From an uncultured Fusobacterium sp. (lineage in GTDB: Bacteria; Fusobacteriota; Fusobacteriia; Fusobacteriales; Fusobacteriaceae), in NCBI GenBank assembly GCA_900543175.1, contig UQQO01000007.1, positions 1 to 34,069 on the forward strand: a stretch of 34,069 nucleotides of DNA. Direction: 5' to 3'. Positions 7,973 through 16,585 of this stretch are shown here, in pieces. Below the pieces are notes generated by a model. The model did not search any database, was not told the origin of the DNA, and was given only the letters and a program-made list of their open reading frames with translations. Each line of letters starts with the position of its first letter. Position 1 is the stretch's first letter. Made by a program: the position numbers and the translations under genes.

Positions 7973-9358
7973 TTATTTAAAATCTAAACCATATTTTCTA
8001 ATTTTTTCATAAAGAGTTGTTCTTCCTATTCCAAGAAGTTTTGAAGTTTCTTGTTTATTCCATCTTGTTTTTTGTAGAGCAATAGCTATAACTACTTTTT
8101 CTACATCTGCCAAACTATATATCTCTTGTTCAAGGATATCTTTTAATGGTCCAACTCCTACAACTGTTTTATTTTCAACAGTATCAGATTTCATTTTTAT
8201 TTCAAGTGGTAGATCCTCTATTCCAATTATCTTATCTGTTGAAAGGATAACCATTCTTTCTATCATATTTTTTAACTCTCTAATATTTCCAGGATATGAG
8301 TATTCCATTAAGTATTTCATAGCTTCTCCTGAAATAACTGGAGTATCTCTATGAAGTTCTCTAACTATCTTATTTAAGAAGTAGTTAGCTAGTAGAGGGA
8401 TATCCTCTTTTCTATCTCTTAGAGGTGGAACTTCAATTGGGAATACAGTTAATCTATGGTATAGATCTTTTCTGAATTTTCCCTTTTCTGTTTCATCTTT
8501 AAGGTCTTTATCACTAGCAACTATAAATCTTACATCTACTCTTCTAGTTTTATTTCCTCCAACTCTTTTTAACTCTCCATATTCAATAACTCTTAGAAGT
8601 TTAGATTGAATTTTTACATCCATAGCTGAAATATCATCTAAGAACATAGTTCCTCCATCAGCTTCTTCTAAAAGTCCTTTTTTACTTGCATTAGCTCCTG
8701 TAAATGCTCCTCTTTCATATCCGAAAAGTTCTCTTTCCATTGTTTCTTCTGGCATAGATGCACAACTTACAACAATGTAATTATTTTTTCTTCTGTCACT
8801 TTTCTTGAAGATCTCTTTAGCTACTAGCTCTTTTCCAAGTCCATTTTCTCCAGTAATAAGAACAGGTAGATCGCTTTCAGCAACTTTTTCTATTAGGTTT
8901 TTAACATCTTTAATTCTTGAAGATTGTCCTACTATTTCAGTTTCCTCTTCACTACTTAGTAATTTTTCCTCTAATTTTCTCTTTTCTTTTAAAATTTCAA
9001 GATTTTTAAGAGCTGGCATTATTATTCTGTTCATCTCTCTTAATTCAACTGGCTTCATCATATAGTTATAGATATCAGCATTTTTTAATTCGTTTAAAAT
9101 CTCTTCATTTTCATCATCTAAAAGAGCAACTACTACAAAGTCTTTTCCAATACCATTTAGTTTTCTCTTTGCCTCTGCAAAGTTAAACCATGTTAAGTAC
9201 TCATCTAATAGTACAATATCAAAATCACTTTCTCTTAACATATCCAATGCGTCAAGAAGATTATTAAATGTTATAATTTCATATTGCTCTGAAAGTTCTT
9301 TTCTTATTTGCTTTAATGTTTCTTTTCTTTCTGAAATCGCTAAAATAGCATTCTTCAT
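7973..9358 (-). CDS. Sigma-54-type transcriptional activator with degenerate receiver domain
   Basis: A 461-residue NtrC-like regulator. Receiver-like domain 1-118: Asp52 and Lys102 are present, but the usual acidic pair reads Ser9-Glu10 and the conserved Thr/Ser after strand 4 is missing (VVVALLDD). The AAA+ domain (about 142-380) has Walker A GENGLGKE (170-177), the sigma-54 contact loop GAFTGA (217-222), a Walker B with Asp-Asp (FLDDI, 239-243) instead of Asp-Glu, and FRKDLYHRL plus PPLRDR arginine motifs. A Fis-type helix-turn-helix ends the protein (about 433-458, KQETSKLLGIGRTTLYEKI). No histidine kinase is nearby. It has its own promoter (9428-9456) and a GGGAGG site, and lies between rseP and ppiD, so an envelope-related role is a guess from position. 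Confidence 0.92.
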   Translation of the reverse strand: MKNAILAISERKETLKQIRKELSEQYEIITFNNLLDALDMLRESDFDIVLLDEYLTWFNFAEAKRKLNGIGKDFVVVALLDDENEEILNELKNADIYNYMMKPVELREMNRIIMPALKNLEILKEKRKLEEKLLSSEEETEIVGQSSRIKDVKNLIEKVAESDLPVLITGENGLGKELVAKEIFKKSDRRKNNYIVVSCASMPEETMERELFGYERGAFTGANASKKGLLEEADGGTMFLDDISAMDVKIQSKLLRVIEYGELKRVGGNKTRRVDVRFIVASDKDLKDETEKGKFRKDLYHRLTVFPIEVPPLRDRKEDIPLLANYFLNKIVRELHRDTPVISGEAMKYLMEYSYPGNIRELKNMIERMVILSTDKIIGIEDLPLEIKMKSDTVENKTVVGVGPLKDILEQEIYSLADVEKVVIAIALQKTRWNKQETSKLLGIGRTTLYEKIRKYGLDFK

Positions 9359-9427
9359 ACCCAGCCTCCCTATTTATATCGTTATTTTCAAAAATAATTC
9401 ATATTTTATTGTTTTCTACTATAATGT

Positions 9428-9456
9428 ATTATAATAGATATTCTGTATTTTTTCAA
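9428..9456 (-). promoter_or_regulatory. Promoter of the sigma-54-type activator gene
   Basis: TTGAAA (9451-9456), exactly 17 nt, then TATAAT (9428-9433). The predicted start is near 9421, leaving a leader of about 60 nt before the ATG at 9358. This is a primary-sigma promoter, so the activator itself does not need sigma-54. Confidence 0.75.
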
Positions 9457-9506
9457 GACTATTTTTTATTTTTTTAGTAATAATATGTGTAAAATCAGTC
9501 TTTAAG

Positions 9507-10526
9507 CTACTTTGTAAGATTAAAAATATCATTAGCTGAGATATAAATAAATAGCGCAAATAGCAACATCATCCCTGCTGCATGTATTCTCTCCTCTATC
9601 TTTTTATTAACTTTTATTCCTACTAATTCTAGTAAAACAAATATTATTCTACCTCCATCAAGTGCAGGAAGAGGAAGTAAATTCAAAATCCCTACATTTA
9701 CAGAAAGAAGTGCTGTCAACCAAGCAACAATTCCTATTCCCTCTTTAGAGGCTTCGCCAACAACTCTTATTATTCCTATTGGTCCACTTATCTCTTCACT
9801 CTTTATCTTTCCACTTATTATCATTTTTAGTCCATCTAAAGTATCTACCATTATCTTTTTTACTCCTAAAAAACTAGCTTTTATAGACTCTCCTAGGGTA
9901 AATTTCTCTATATGATAATCTGGTAAAATTCCCAATATATATCTTTTTGTTTCAGGCTCATAAGTCAATTTCAAATCTATATTCTTTTTCTCATTCTCTC
10001 TCTCAACAACAAGCTTTATATCCTCTTTTTTATCTATATTGCTTATAGTTTTTCCTATATCATCCCAACTGTTGATCTCTACTCCATTTATTGATAAGAT
10101 CTTATCTTTAGGAAATAAAACTTTACTTCCATTACTATTTTCTAAAACATGTCCTACTACTGCTTCCCTATTTTGAACAGCTTTTCCATTTATATTAAGC
10201 ATTATAAAAATAATAGAAAAAGCAAGCAGAAAGTTCATAAATACACCAGCAAATAATACTACTAATCTAGCAAAAGGTGACTTACTATTAAAACCATCTT
10301 CTACCTTGCTATCAACTTCCATCCCCTCTATATTTACAAAACCACCTAGTGGAATTGCTCTAAAAGAGTATGTTGTATTTATTGTATCATATGAGTATAC
10401 TTGAGGTCCCATCCCAATAGAAAATTCACTTACAGGCATCTTAAAAAACTTTGCTGTAACAAAATGTCCTAGTTCATGAATAAATATTATTATTCCTAGT
10501 ACAATTATTGCTGCTATTATGTTCAT
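9507..10526 (-). CDS. rseP: Site-2 intramembrane zinc metalloprotease (RseP/M50 family)
   Basis: A 339-residue integral-membrane protease. The zinc motif HELGH is at residues 17-21 inside the first membrane segment. A PDZ domain occupies about 120-205, with ILSINGVEINSWDDI as the ligand-binding strand. The C-terminal membrane core carries NLLPLPALDGGRI, whose Asp is the third zinc ligand. The family cleaves anti-sigma factors and leftover signal peptides in the membrane. Length is close to the short (single-PDZ) form; E. coli RseP is longer with two PDZ domains. It ends the uppS-cdsA-dxr-tmk-rseP series, starting 12 nt after tmk. The substrate here is unknown. Confidence 0.95.
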   Translation of the reverse strand: MNIIAAIIVLGIIIFIHELGHFVTAKFFKMPVSEFSIGMGPQVYSYDTINTTYSFRAIPLGGFVNIEGMEVDSKVEDGFNSKSPFARLVVLFAGVFMNFLLAFSIIFIMLNINGKAVQNREAVVGHVLENSNGSKVLFPKDKILSINGVEINSWDDIGKTISNIDKKEDIKLVVERENEKKNIDLKLTYEPETKRYILGILPDYHIEKFTLGESIKASFLGVKKIMVDTLDGLKMIISGKIKSEEISGPIGIIRVVGEASKEGIGIVAWLTALLSVNVGILNLLPLPALDGGRIIFVLLELVGIKVNKKIEERIHAAGMMLLFALFIYISANDIFNLTK

Positions 10527-10538
10527 CTATATCCTCCA

Positions 10539-11213
10539 TTATAAAACTACTTCTTCTACAAGAGAAAAAACCTCTTCTCCTATCTCTTCAATAGTTTTTA
10601 TTCTCTCTCCATCGTTACATTTTATCTCTTTCCAATTATATATATTAGCTATTTTACAAGCATTTGCATGAGATTCCTTTAAATATTCCTTATCTCTCTC
10701 ATGAATATCCTTTTTCTCCTCACCAGTTATCTTATTTTTTCTCTCTGCCATTAATCTTACAGCCATCTCTGTTGGCATATTTAAAAATATTACCAAATCT
10801 GGACAAGGTATCCCCATTTTCTCATACTCTAAATCTTCTAGCCAATTTAGATATTTTTTCTTTTCATCTAAATCTCTGATTTTAGAAGCTTGGTGTACCA
10901 TATTTGAAGTTACATATCTATCTGTAACTATTATTCCATCTTCATTATAGAATTTTTCCCAATCTGTTTTAAATGAGGCATATCTATCTATTGCATACAT
11001 TGTAGATACAGGATAAGGATTTACCTTCATTGCCTCTTCTCCAAATGCTCCTGCTAGGTACATCTTTACTGGTTCACAAGCTGGACTATCATAATTAGGA
11101 AAAGATATTTTTTTTACTTTTAAATCTTTCTCCTCTAATTTCTCAAATAATTTCTTAGTTTGTGTCTCTTTTCCACTTGAATCTGTTCCTTCTATAACTA
11201 TAAGTTTTCCCAT
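10539..11213 (-). CDS. tmk: Thymidylate kinase (divergent type)
   Basis: A 224-residue kinase that phosphorylates dTMP to dTDP. The P-loop EGTDSSGKETQ is at 8-18, and the nucleotide-binding segments SFPNYDSPACEPVKMYL and YAIDRYASF plus the motif TDRYVTSN are visible. It lacks the REPGGT segment of the common bacterial enzyme and has a different segment at about 55-75 (GAFGEEAMKVNPYPVST), so it belongs to a distinct subgroup of the thymidylate kinase family; a broader deoxynucleoside monophosphate role cannot be excluded. The stop of dxr lies 2 nt before its ATG, so the two are tightly coupled. Function is inferred from family resemblance. Confidence 0.88.
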   Translation of the reverse strand: MGKLIVIEGTDSSGKETQTKKLFEKLEEKDLKVKKISFPNYDSPACEPVKMYLAGAFGEEAMKVNPYPVSTMYAIDRYASFKTDWEKFYNEDGIIVTDRYVTSNMVHQASKIRDLDEKKKYLNWLEDLEYEKMGIPCPDLVIFLNMPTEMAVRLMAERKNKITGEEKKDIHERDKEYLKESHANACKIANIYNWKEIKCNDGERIKTIEEIGEEVFSLVEEVVL

Positions 11214-11215
11214 TT

Positions 11216-12376
11216 TTACTCCTCTTTCTCTCCATATTCACTATATACCCATTCTCTTGTCTCTCTGTCTACACTTTTAACAGTTTCAACACTATCTATC
11301 TCAATAGGAATATGTCTTTCCATAGCTTTTTCTATTATCTCATATATTGTTAAAAATCCTATTTTTCCTTTCATAAACAATTCTACTGCCACTTCATTTG
11401 CTGCATTAAACACTGCTGGCATAGACTTTCCAGTTCTTCCTGCTCTATATGCAAGTTCTACTCCTTTGAAAGTTTTATTGTCTACCTTTTCAAAAGTCAA
11501 TGTTGAGGCTTTTGTAAAGTCAAGAGGTTCAAAAACTATATTTGCTTCTCTCTCTGGATATGTAAAAGCATATTGAATTGGTAGTTTCATATCTGGTGCT
11601 CCTAGTTGTGCTATTACAGCTCTATCTTTAAACTCCACCATAGAATGAATTATACTTTGAGGGTGAACTAAAACCTCTATATGATCATAATCTACTCCAA
11701 AAAGTTCGTGTGCTTCTATTATTTCTAACCCTTTATTAACTAAAGATGACGAGTCTATTGTTATTTTTTTACCCATAGACCAGTTAGGATGTTTAAGTGC
11801 ATCTTCTACTTTTACATTTTTTAGTTCCTCTACACTTTTTCCTCTAAAAGTTCCTCCACTAGCAGTGATTATAAGCTTGTTTACCTCATTTTTTCTTCCA
11901 CCTAACATAGATTGAAATATTGCTGAATGCTCACTATCTACTGGTACTATCTCTGCCTTTGGATACTCTTTTAAAAGTTTATTTATATATCCTCCAGCTG
12001 CAACCATTGTTTCCTTATTAGCAAGAGCTATTCTTTTTTCATTTTTTATCCCTGCCACTGTTGCTTCTATTCCTATAGCTCCACTTACAGCTGTTAAAAG
12101 AATATCATAATCTTTTAAGTTAGCTAATTCTGTCAATCCACTATCTCCTAAGAATAGTTTTATTTCTGGAAACTCTCTTGAGATCTCTAAATATCCCTCT
12201 TCAGTTCCTACACAAACATACTTAGGAGAAAACTCTTTTATCTGCTCAATCAATAACTTATGATTTCTATTTCCACTTAAAGCTACTACTTGAAATTTCC
12301 CATTACTATTTCTTATTACATCTAATGCACTTGTTCCTATACTTCCTGTTGAACCTAATACTACTATTCTTTTCAT
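11216..12376 (-). CDS. dxr: 1-deoxy-D-xylulose 5-phosphate reductoisomerase
   Basis: The 386-residue enzyme of the MEP isoprenoid pathway that turns DXP into MEP using NADPH. The NADPH motif GSTGSIG is at 8-14, NKETMVAAG at about 120-128, the metal-binding Asp147 and Glu149 in [11 protein letters not shown], and the substrate-loop motif [14 protein letters not shown] with [13 protein letters not shown] and the third acidic ligand after it. Length is normal. It makes precursors for the undecaprenyl carrier built by UppS two genes upstream. A terminator-like hairpin (12394-12424) lies directly before its AGGAGGA site, with no room for a promoter in between, so it depends on read-through or on a promoter inside cdsA. 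Confidence 0.98.
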   Translation of the reverse strand: MKRIVVLGSTGSIGTSALDVIRNSNGKFQVVALSGNRNHKLLIEQIKEFSPKYVCVGTEEGYLEISREFPEIKLFLGDSGLTELANLKDYDILLTAVSGAIGIEATVAGIKNEKRIALANKETMVAAGGYINKLLKEYPKAEIVPVDSEHSAIFQSMLGGRKNEVNKLIITASGGTFRGKSVEELKNVKVEDALKHPNWSMGKKITIDSSSLVNKGLEIIEAHELFGVDYDHIEVLVHPQSIIHSMVEFKDRAVIAQLGAPDMKLPIQYAFTYPEREANIVFEPLDFTKASTLTFEKVDNKTFKGVELAYRAGRTGKSMPAVFNAANEVAVELFMKGKIGFLTIYEIIEKAMERHIPIEIDSVETVKSVDRETREWVYSEYGEKEE

Positions 12377-12393
12377 TAACCCTTCCTCCTACG

Positions 12394-12424
12394 AAAAAAA
12401 CAGGGTGAATACAATTTTTCACCC
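12394..12424 (-). terminator. Intrinsic terminator or attenuator between cdsA and dxr
   Basis: A 7-bp perfect stem GGGTGAA/TTCACCC with an 8-nt loop (12403-12424), 2 nt, then seven T (12394-12400). It begins 13 nt after the cdsA stop. The dxr ribosome binding site follows about 3 nt after the T tract. Confidence 0.75.
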
Positions 12425-12436
12425 AATAATTTTATA

Positions 12437-13261
12437 TTATAGTACTACAATTTTTAATAGATAATAAACAACTGGAGCTACAAAAAGCATACTATCAAAT
12501 CTATCTAATATTCCACCATGCCCTCTCAATATTGTTCCAGAGTCTTTAACTTTAAACTCTCTTTTAAACATAGACTCTCCTAAGTCTCCAATCTGTGCAA
12601 CAATACTGATAAACACTCCAATTATAATTATATTAAATAATCCTAAATCTCCATTTTCTAAAAGCTTGAAATACTTTTCTAAAAAATATAGAGAACAGAT
12701 TGTAAAAAATATTCCTCCTAAAGATCCCTCTATTGATTTTTTAGGACTTATACTACTGAACCCTCTTTTAAATATTTTTCTTCCTATTGTTAGTCCTGTA
12801 AAGTATGCAAATGTATCACAAACCCAAACCATTATCTGTGCTGTTAATAGCCACTTTCCTCCATTTGGTAAAAAACTTATAAGTATCACATGAGAAAATA
12901 GAACTGATACATATAAAGCACCTAACAGTGTTACTCCTAAATCTGCACTTGAATTTTCAACTCTGTTTTGAAGAACTCTATACCCTATTAATAAAACTGT
13001 AAACATAGAGAATACAAACATATTATCTATCTCTATTTTTCCCAATTGATTTAAGAAAAGTATATTAGGTATTGCTAAAGCTCCTAATATTCCCACTATT
13101 TTATAAGGTTTCTTTCCTCCAATTTCTGCCATGTTGTAAAATTCATATGTAGCCATACCTACTATTATATTTGTAAAGATTAATAAAGGTATCCCTCCAC
13201 TATATAGAATCCAAATAAGAACTGGTATTCCTATTATAGCTACCATTATTCTGCTCAGCAT
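12437..13261 (-). CDS. cdsA: Phosphatidate cytidylyltransferase (CDP-diglyceride synthase)
   Basis: A 274-residue multi-pass membrane enzyme that makes CDP-diacylglycerol from phosphatidic acid and CTP for phospholipid synthesis. About seven or eight hydrophobic segments cover the length. The family signature is at the end: ISPKKSIEGSLGG in the loop, then GDLGESMFKREFKVKDSG and LRGHGGILDRFDSMLF. Its ATG overlaps the uppS stop by one base (TAATG), with GGAGGAG just before it, so translation is coupled to uppS. The uppS-cdsA-dxr-rseP order is a common bacterial arrangement. Confidence 0.97.
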   Translation of the reverse strand: MLSRIMVAIIGIPVLIWILYSGGIPLLIFTNIIVGMATYEFYNMAEIGGKKPYKIVGILGALAIPNILFLNQLGKIEIDNMFVFSMFTVLLIGYRVLQNRVENSSADLGVTLLGALYVSVLFSHVILISFLPNGGKWLLTAQIMVWVCDTFAYFTGLTIGRKIFKRGFSSISPKKSIEGSLGGIFFTICSLYFLEKYFKLLENGDLGLFNIIIIGVFISIVAQIGDLGESMFKREFKVKDSGTILRGHGGILDRFDSMLFVAPVVYYLLKIVVL

Positions 13262-13947
13262 TATTTAACTCCTCCAAATCTTCTGTCTCTTTTATTATAA
13301 CTTTCTATTGCTTTGTCCAACTCTTTCTCATCAAAATCAGGCCATAAAGTATCTGTTATATAGATCTCTGAATATGCTATCTGCCATAGTAAAAAGTTTG
13401 ATATTCTTAACTCTCCACTTGTTCTTATTAAAAGTTCTGGATCAGGAATATCTCTATACATATATTTTGAGAACTCCTCCTCTATTATCTCTTTTTTCCC
13501 ATCTTTTAATAATCTGTTTATACCATCTATAATCTCAGCACGTCCACCATAGTTAAAAGCTATATTTAGATTAAGTCCTGTATTATTTTTACTTAGCTCC
13601 TCTAATCTTCTTATTGCTGTCAATAGTGATTCACTTACATTTTCCTCTCTTCCAGAAACTGTAAATTTTATATTATTTTCCATTATATTTTTTTCTTCGC
13701 CTTTTAGATAAGTTTTAAATAGAAACATCAAAGCCTCTACCTCTTCCTTACTTCTCTTCCAGTTTTCTGTTGAAAAGGCATATACTGTAAGATGTTTTAT
13801 CCCTAACTTTGCAGCATGTGTTATTATCTTTCTTAAAGATTTTGCTCCCTCTCTATGTCCTAAAGTTCTGGGTAGCCCTCTTTTTTTAGCCCATCTTCCA
13901 TTTCCGTCCATTATTATAGCTATATGTTTAGGAATATTTAGTTCCAT
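13261..13947 (-). CDS. uppS: Undecaprenyl diphosphate synthase (cis-prenyltransferase)
   Basis: The 228-residue enzyme that extends farnesyl diphosphate with isopentenyl units to C55 undecaprenyl diphosphate, the lipid carrier for peptidoglycan and O-antigen. The diphosphate-binding motif IIMDGNGRWAKKRG includes catalytic Asp14. GHREGAKSLRKI, LTVYAFSTENWKRS, NIAFNYGGRAEI and the C-terminal PDPELLIRTSGELRISNFLLWQ are all present. Length is slightly short but complete. It opens the uppS-cdsA cluster with a GAGGTGA site. A weak promoter candidate lies about 30-60 nt upstream, after the terminator of the amidohydrolase gene. Confidence 0.98.
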   Translation of the reverse strand: MELNIPKHIAIIMDGNGRWAKKRGLPRTLGHREGAKSLRKIITHAAKLGIKHLTVYAFSTENWKRSKEEVEALMFLFKTYLKGEEKNIMENNIKFTVSGREENVSESLLTAIRRLEELSKNNTGLNLNIAFNYGGRAEIIDGINRLLKDGKKEIIEEEFSKYMYRDIPDPELLIRTSGELRISNFLLWQIAYSEIYITDTLWPDFDEKELDKAIESYNKRDRRFGGVK

Positions 13948-13975
13948 TTCTTATCACCTCATTATTATTCATTAA

Positions 13976-14004
13976 ATTCTACCATATTTATTGAAATATT
14001 TCTA
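13976..14004 (-). promoter_or_regulatory. Weak candidate promoter for uppS
   Basis: TAGAAA (13999-14004), 17 nt, then TAGAAT (13976-13981) with a TG one base before the -10 box (extended -10). It is the best match between the upstream terminator and uppS, but not strong. Confidence 0.35.
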
Positions 14005-14088
14005 TCATATTTCCCATCTCCCTCATAAAAGTGAATAAAAAATTACTATAATGTTTCCTTTTTAACCTTTCCCTAAATTTAAGCAAAT

Positions 14089-14121
14089 AAAAAAGCTGCT
14101 ACAAGCTAATGTTGTAACAGC
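14089..14121 (-). terminator. Terminator after the M20 amidohydrolase
   Basis: A 10-bp stem GCTGTTACAA/TTGTAGCAGC (one G-U pair) with a 7-nt loop (14095-14121), followed by six T (14089-14094). It lies just after the stop codon at 14137. Confidence 0.85.
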
Positions 14122-14136
14122 CCTATATTACATTTT

Positions 14137-15273
14137 TTAAAATGCTTTCATCTCTAATAATAATCCTTTAAATATTTCAAATCCTAATTCTAAGGCTTTA
14201 GGATCAAAATCAAATTTTGGATTGTGAAGAGGATATATAAAATTTTTCTCCTCATTTCTTGTTCCCAATAAAAACATCAATCCTTTATTACCATTTTGTA
14301 GATAGAATGAAAAATCTTCTGATCCATTTAATCTAGTTGATTTTATTAATTTTTCTTCTGGAACTACCTTTTCAAGTTTTTTATATAGCTCTTCATCATT
14401 TATCACTGGTGGATAGAATGGATTAAATACCATATTTATTTTTACTCCAAAAGCAACTTCCAACCCTCTATTTATATTGGTAACTCTTTCTCTAAATAAT
14501 TCTATTAAATCTGTGTTTAGCATTCTTATTGTTCCTAAAATATTTACTTTTTCAGGAATAATATTTCTTACCTCTCCAGCTTTAAAACTTCCTATTGTTA
14601 AAACTGCTGTTTCTGAAGGCTCTAAGTTTCTTGAGATGATTGATTGATATGCTTCAACTAATTTTGCTCCAACTAATATAGAATCTATTCCCTTGTGTGG
14701 TTGAGCTCCGTGACACCCTTTTCCAACTATCTCTATATCAAAGTTTATATTTTGAAAACTTACTGCTCCTACTGTTGTTGCTATTTTTCCCTCTTCAATC
14801 TCTGGATTTAAATGTAGTGCAAATATTCCATCAAACTTTTTACTTTTAAAAAATTCTGAATTAGCTACAAATCTTGCTCCACCTTTTCCCTCTTCTCCAG
14901 ATTGGAAAATCAGCATTACAGATTTTTTCAATTTTTTTCCATTTCTTAACTCTTCACTTAACCATTTAGCAAAGTATAATAGATTTGTTGTATGTCCATC
15001 ATGTCCACAAGCATGCATCATTCCATCTATTTTCGATCTATAATCCTTTTCTCCCTCTTCTTGAATAGGTAAAGCATCTATATCAGCTCTAAATCCTATC
15101 CAATTATCTTCCTCTCCTTCAAAAATAGCTAATGTGCTTCTCTCAATTTCAACATATTTTATATCTAAATTCTTTAAGAAATCTCTAATATATTTACTTG
15201 TGTTGTATTCTTCTAAAGCTATCTCTGGTATCTCATGTAGATCTTTTCTTACCTTATAAAAAAAATTATCCAT
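14137..15273 (-). CDS. M20-family amidohydrolase / peptidase
   Basis: A 378-residue zinc-dependent amidohydrolase of the M20D type (hippurate hydrolase, N-acetyl-diaminopimelate deacetylase and IAA-amino acid hydrolase relatives). RKDLHEIPEIALEEYNTSKYI opens the protein. Metal ligands appear in MMHACGHDGHTT, in the Glu-Glu catalytic pair FQSGEEGKGGA, in the His of FALHLNPEIEEG and near the end in SEDFSFY with LHNPKFDFD. The dimerisation domain is about 175-285. The substrate cannot be read from the sequence. The ATG at 15273 follows AGGGGAT; a frame extension 40 codons upstream has no site and would overlap the promoter, so I reject it. It forms a single-gene unit with its own promoter and terminator. 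Confidence 0.93.
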   Translation of the reverse strand: MDNFFYKVRKDLHEIPEIALEEYNTSKYIRDFLKNLDIKYVEIERSTLAIFEGEEDNWIGFRADIDALPIQEEGEKDYRSKIDGMMHACGHDGHTTNLLYFAKWLSEELRNGKKLKKSVMLIFQSGEEGKGGARFVANSEFFKSKKFDGIFALHLNPEIEEGKIATTVGAVSFQNINFDIEIVGKGCHGAQPHKGIDSILVGAKLVEAYQSIISRNLEPSETAVLTIGSFKAGEVRNIIPEKVNILGTIRMLNTDLIELFRERVTNINRGLEVAFGVKINMVFNPFYPPVINDEELYKKLEKVVPEEKLIKSTRLNGSEDFSFYLQNGNKGLMFLLGTRNEEKNFIYPLHNPKFDFDPKALELGFEIFKGLLLEMKAF

Positions 15274-15307
15274 ATTTATCCCCTTTTCAATATTTTTATA
15301 TAAAAAA

Positions 15308-15336
15308 ATTATACTATTATACCCTTTATTTGTCAA
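15308..15336 (-). promoter_or_regulatory. Exact-consensus promoter of the M20 amidohydrolase gene
   Basis: TTGACA (15331-15336), exactly 17 nt, then TATAAT (15308-15313): a perfect match to the primary-sigma consensus. The predicted start near 15301 gives a leader of about 28 nt. Confidence 0.88.
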
Positions 15337-15354
15337 ATTTAGAATTTTTTTAAC

Positions 15355-15393
15355 AAAAAAAATGCCAATAAAAAATTGTTTTCTTACTGGCAT
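15355..15393 (-). terminator. Terminator after the alcohol dehydrogenase gene
   Basis: A 10-bp stem (ATGCCAGTAA/TTATTGGCAT, one G-U pair) with a 12-nt loop (15362-15393), followed by eight T (15355-15362). It begins 11 nt after the stop codon. Confidence 0.88.
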
Positions 15394-15404
15394 TTTATAT
15401 GTTA

Positions 15405-16574
15405 TTATAAAGCTAATTTATATATTTCTATTACATCTTCTTTGCTTAATTTTTTCATTGATCCAATTCTTCCTCTAAAAGTTGCATTTCCTGCCATCAA
15501 TTCAAAATTAGAATCATCAATGTTTATCTCTCTCAAATTAGCTGGACAACCTAATGAAATAAAGAATTCTTGTGTTTTTTCTATTGCTTTCTCTGCTATC
15601 TCTCTATCGCTTCCACTTAAATTCCAAATATTTTTTCCATAATCTACAAATCTATGGATATTTTCAGCTGATAATACATATTTCATCCAAGCTGGTGTAA
15701 TAATTCCCAATCCAATTCCATGAGTTATATCATATACAGCACTTAATTGATGTTCTATTTGATGAGTTGCCCAATCTGTTGACTCTTTTCCATAATCTAC
15801 AAGATCATTTAGTGCTAAAGAACTTGTCCACATAATATTTGCTCTTGCTTCATAATCTCTTGGATTTTCTATTGCTATCGGAGCATAGTGAATTATTGTT
15901 TTCATCAATCCTTCTATCACTCTATTTTGTAAAAATCCATCTTTTTCCACAGAAAAATATTGTTCAAACAAGTGGCTCATTATATCTATTGCTCCAGCAC
16001 AAGTTTGGTATTTACTTACTGAATATGTATATTCTGGATCTTCAACTGAAAAAACTGGTTTTAATCTATCATGAGTAAATCCCATCTTCATATTAGTTGC
16101 TAAATTTGAAATAACTGCACTTCCATTCATCTCACTTCCAGTTGCTGCTAATGTAAGTATAGAAGCTACTGGTGTTACATCTTTTATCAATTTATATTTT
16201 CTATCAATATAGAAATCTTGCCAGAAATCTCCATCATATTTACTTTGAAGAGCTATTGCCTTTGAACAATCTATTGTACTTCCTCCACCCATAGCTAAAA
16301 TTAGATCTATTCCATGTTTTTTACATAGATCAGCTCCATGATAAACTGTTTCTGTTCTAGGGTTTGGATCTACTCCAGCTACTTCAAAATATTCTATCTC
16401 ATGTGCTTTTAAAATTTCTATTACTTTATCATAAATTCCATTTGATTTTATACTACCTTTTCCATATACAAGTAAAACTTTTTTCCCATATTTTAAAATC
16501 TCTGGACCTATTTTTTTTACTTGTCCTTTACCAAAAAATATCTTTGTAGGAATGTTATACACAAAATTTTTCAT
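15405..16574 (-). CDS. Iron-containing alcohol dehydrogenase (BdhA/YqhD-like)
   Basis: A 389-residue group III alcohol dehydrogenase, probably an NAD(P)H-dependent aldehyde or butanal reductase. The nucleotide-binding motif is MGGGSTIDCSKAIA (95-108). The metal ligands are visible as Asp197, His201, His271 and His285 (GAIDIMSHLF, ATHQIEHQLSAV, YDITHGIG), matching the spacing in E. coli YqhD. Length is normal for the family. It starts at ATG with GGAGGAAGTAGT before it. It has its own unit: an extended -10 promoter, a long palindrome across the predicted start site, and a strong terminator. In a fermenting anaerobe it would dispose of reducing power or detoxify aldehydes; which substrate is unknown. 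Confidence 0.94.
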   Translation of the reverse strand: MKNFVYNIPTKIFFGKGQVKKIGPEILKYGKKVLLVYGKGSIKSNGIYDKVIEILKAHEIEYFEVAGVDPNPRTETVYHGADLCKKHGIDLILAMGGGSTIDCSKAIALQSKYDGDFWQDFYIDRKYKLIKDVTPVASILTLAATGSEMNGSAVISNLATNMKMGFTHDRLKPVFSVEDPEYTYSVSKYQTCAGAIDIMSHLFEQYFSVEKDGFLQNRVIEGLMKTIIHYAPIAIENPRDYEARANIMWTSSLALNDLVDYGKESTDWATHQIEHQLSAVYDITHGIGLGIITPAWMKYVLSAENIHRFVDYGKNIWNLSGSDREIAEKAIEKTQEFFISLGCPANLREINIDDSNFELMAGNATFRGRIGSMKKLSKEDVIEIYKLAL

Positions 16575-16585
16575 ACTACTTCCTC

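Noticed and set aside
15274..15393. Forty-codon N-terminal extension of the amidohydrolase
   Set aside because: It would begin upstream of the exact-consensus promoter and cover the neighbouring terminator; the ATG at 15273 has a good site and the family start.
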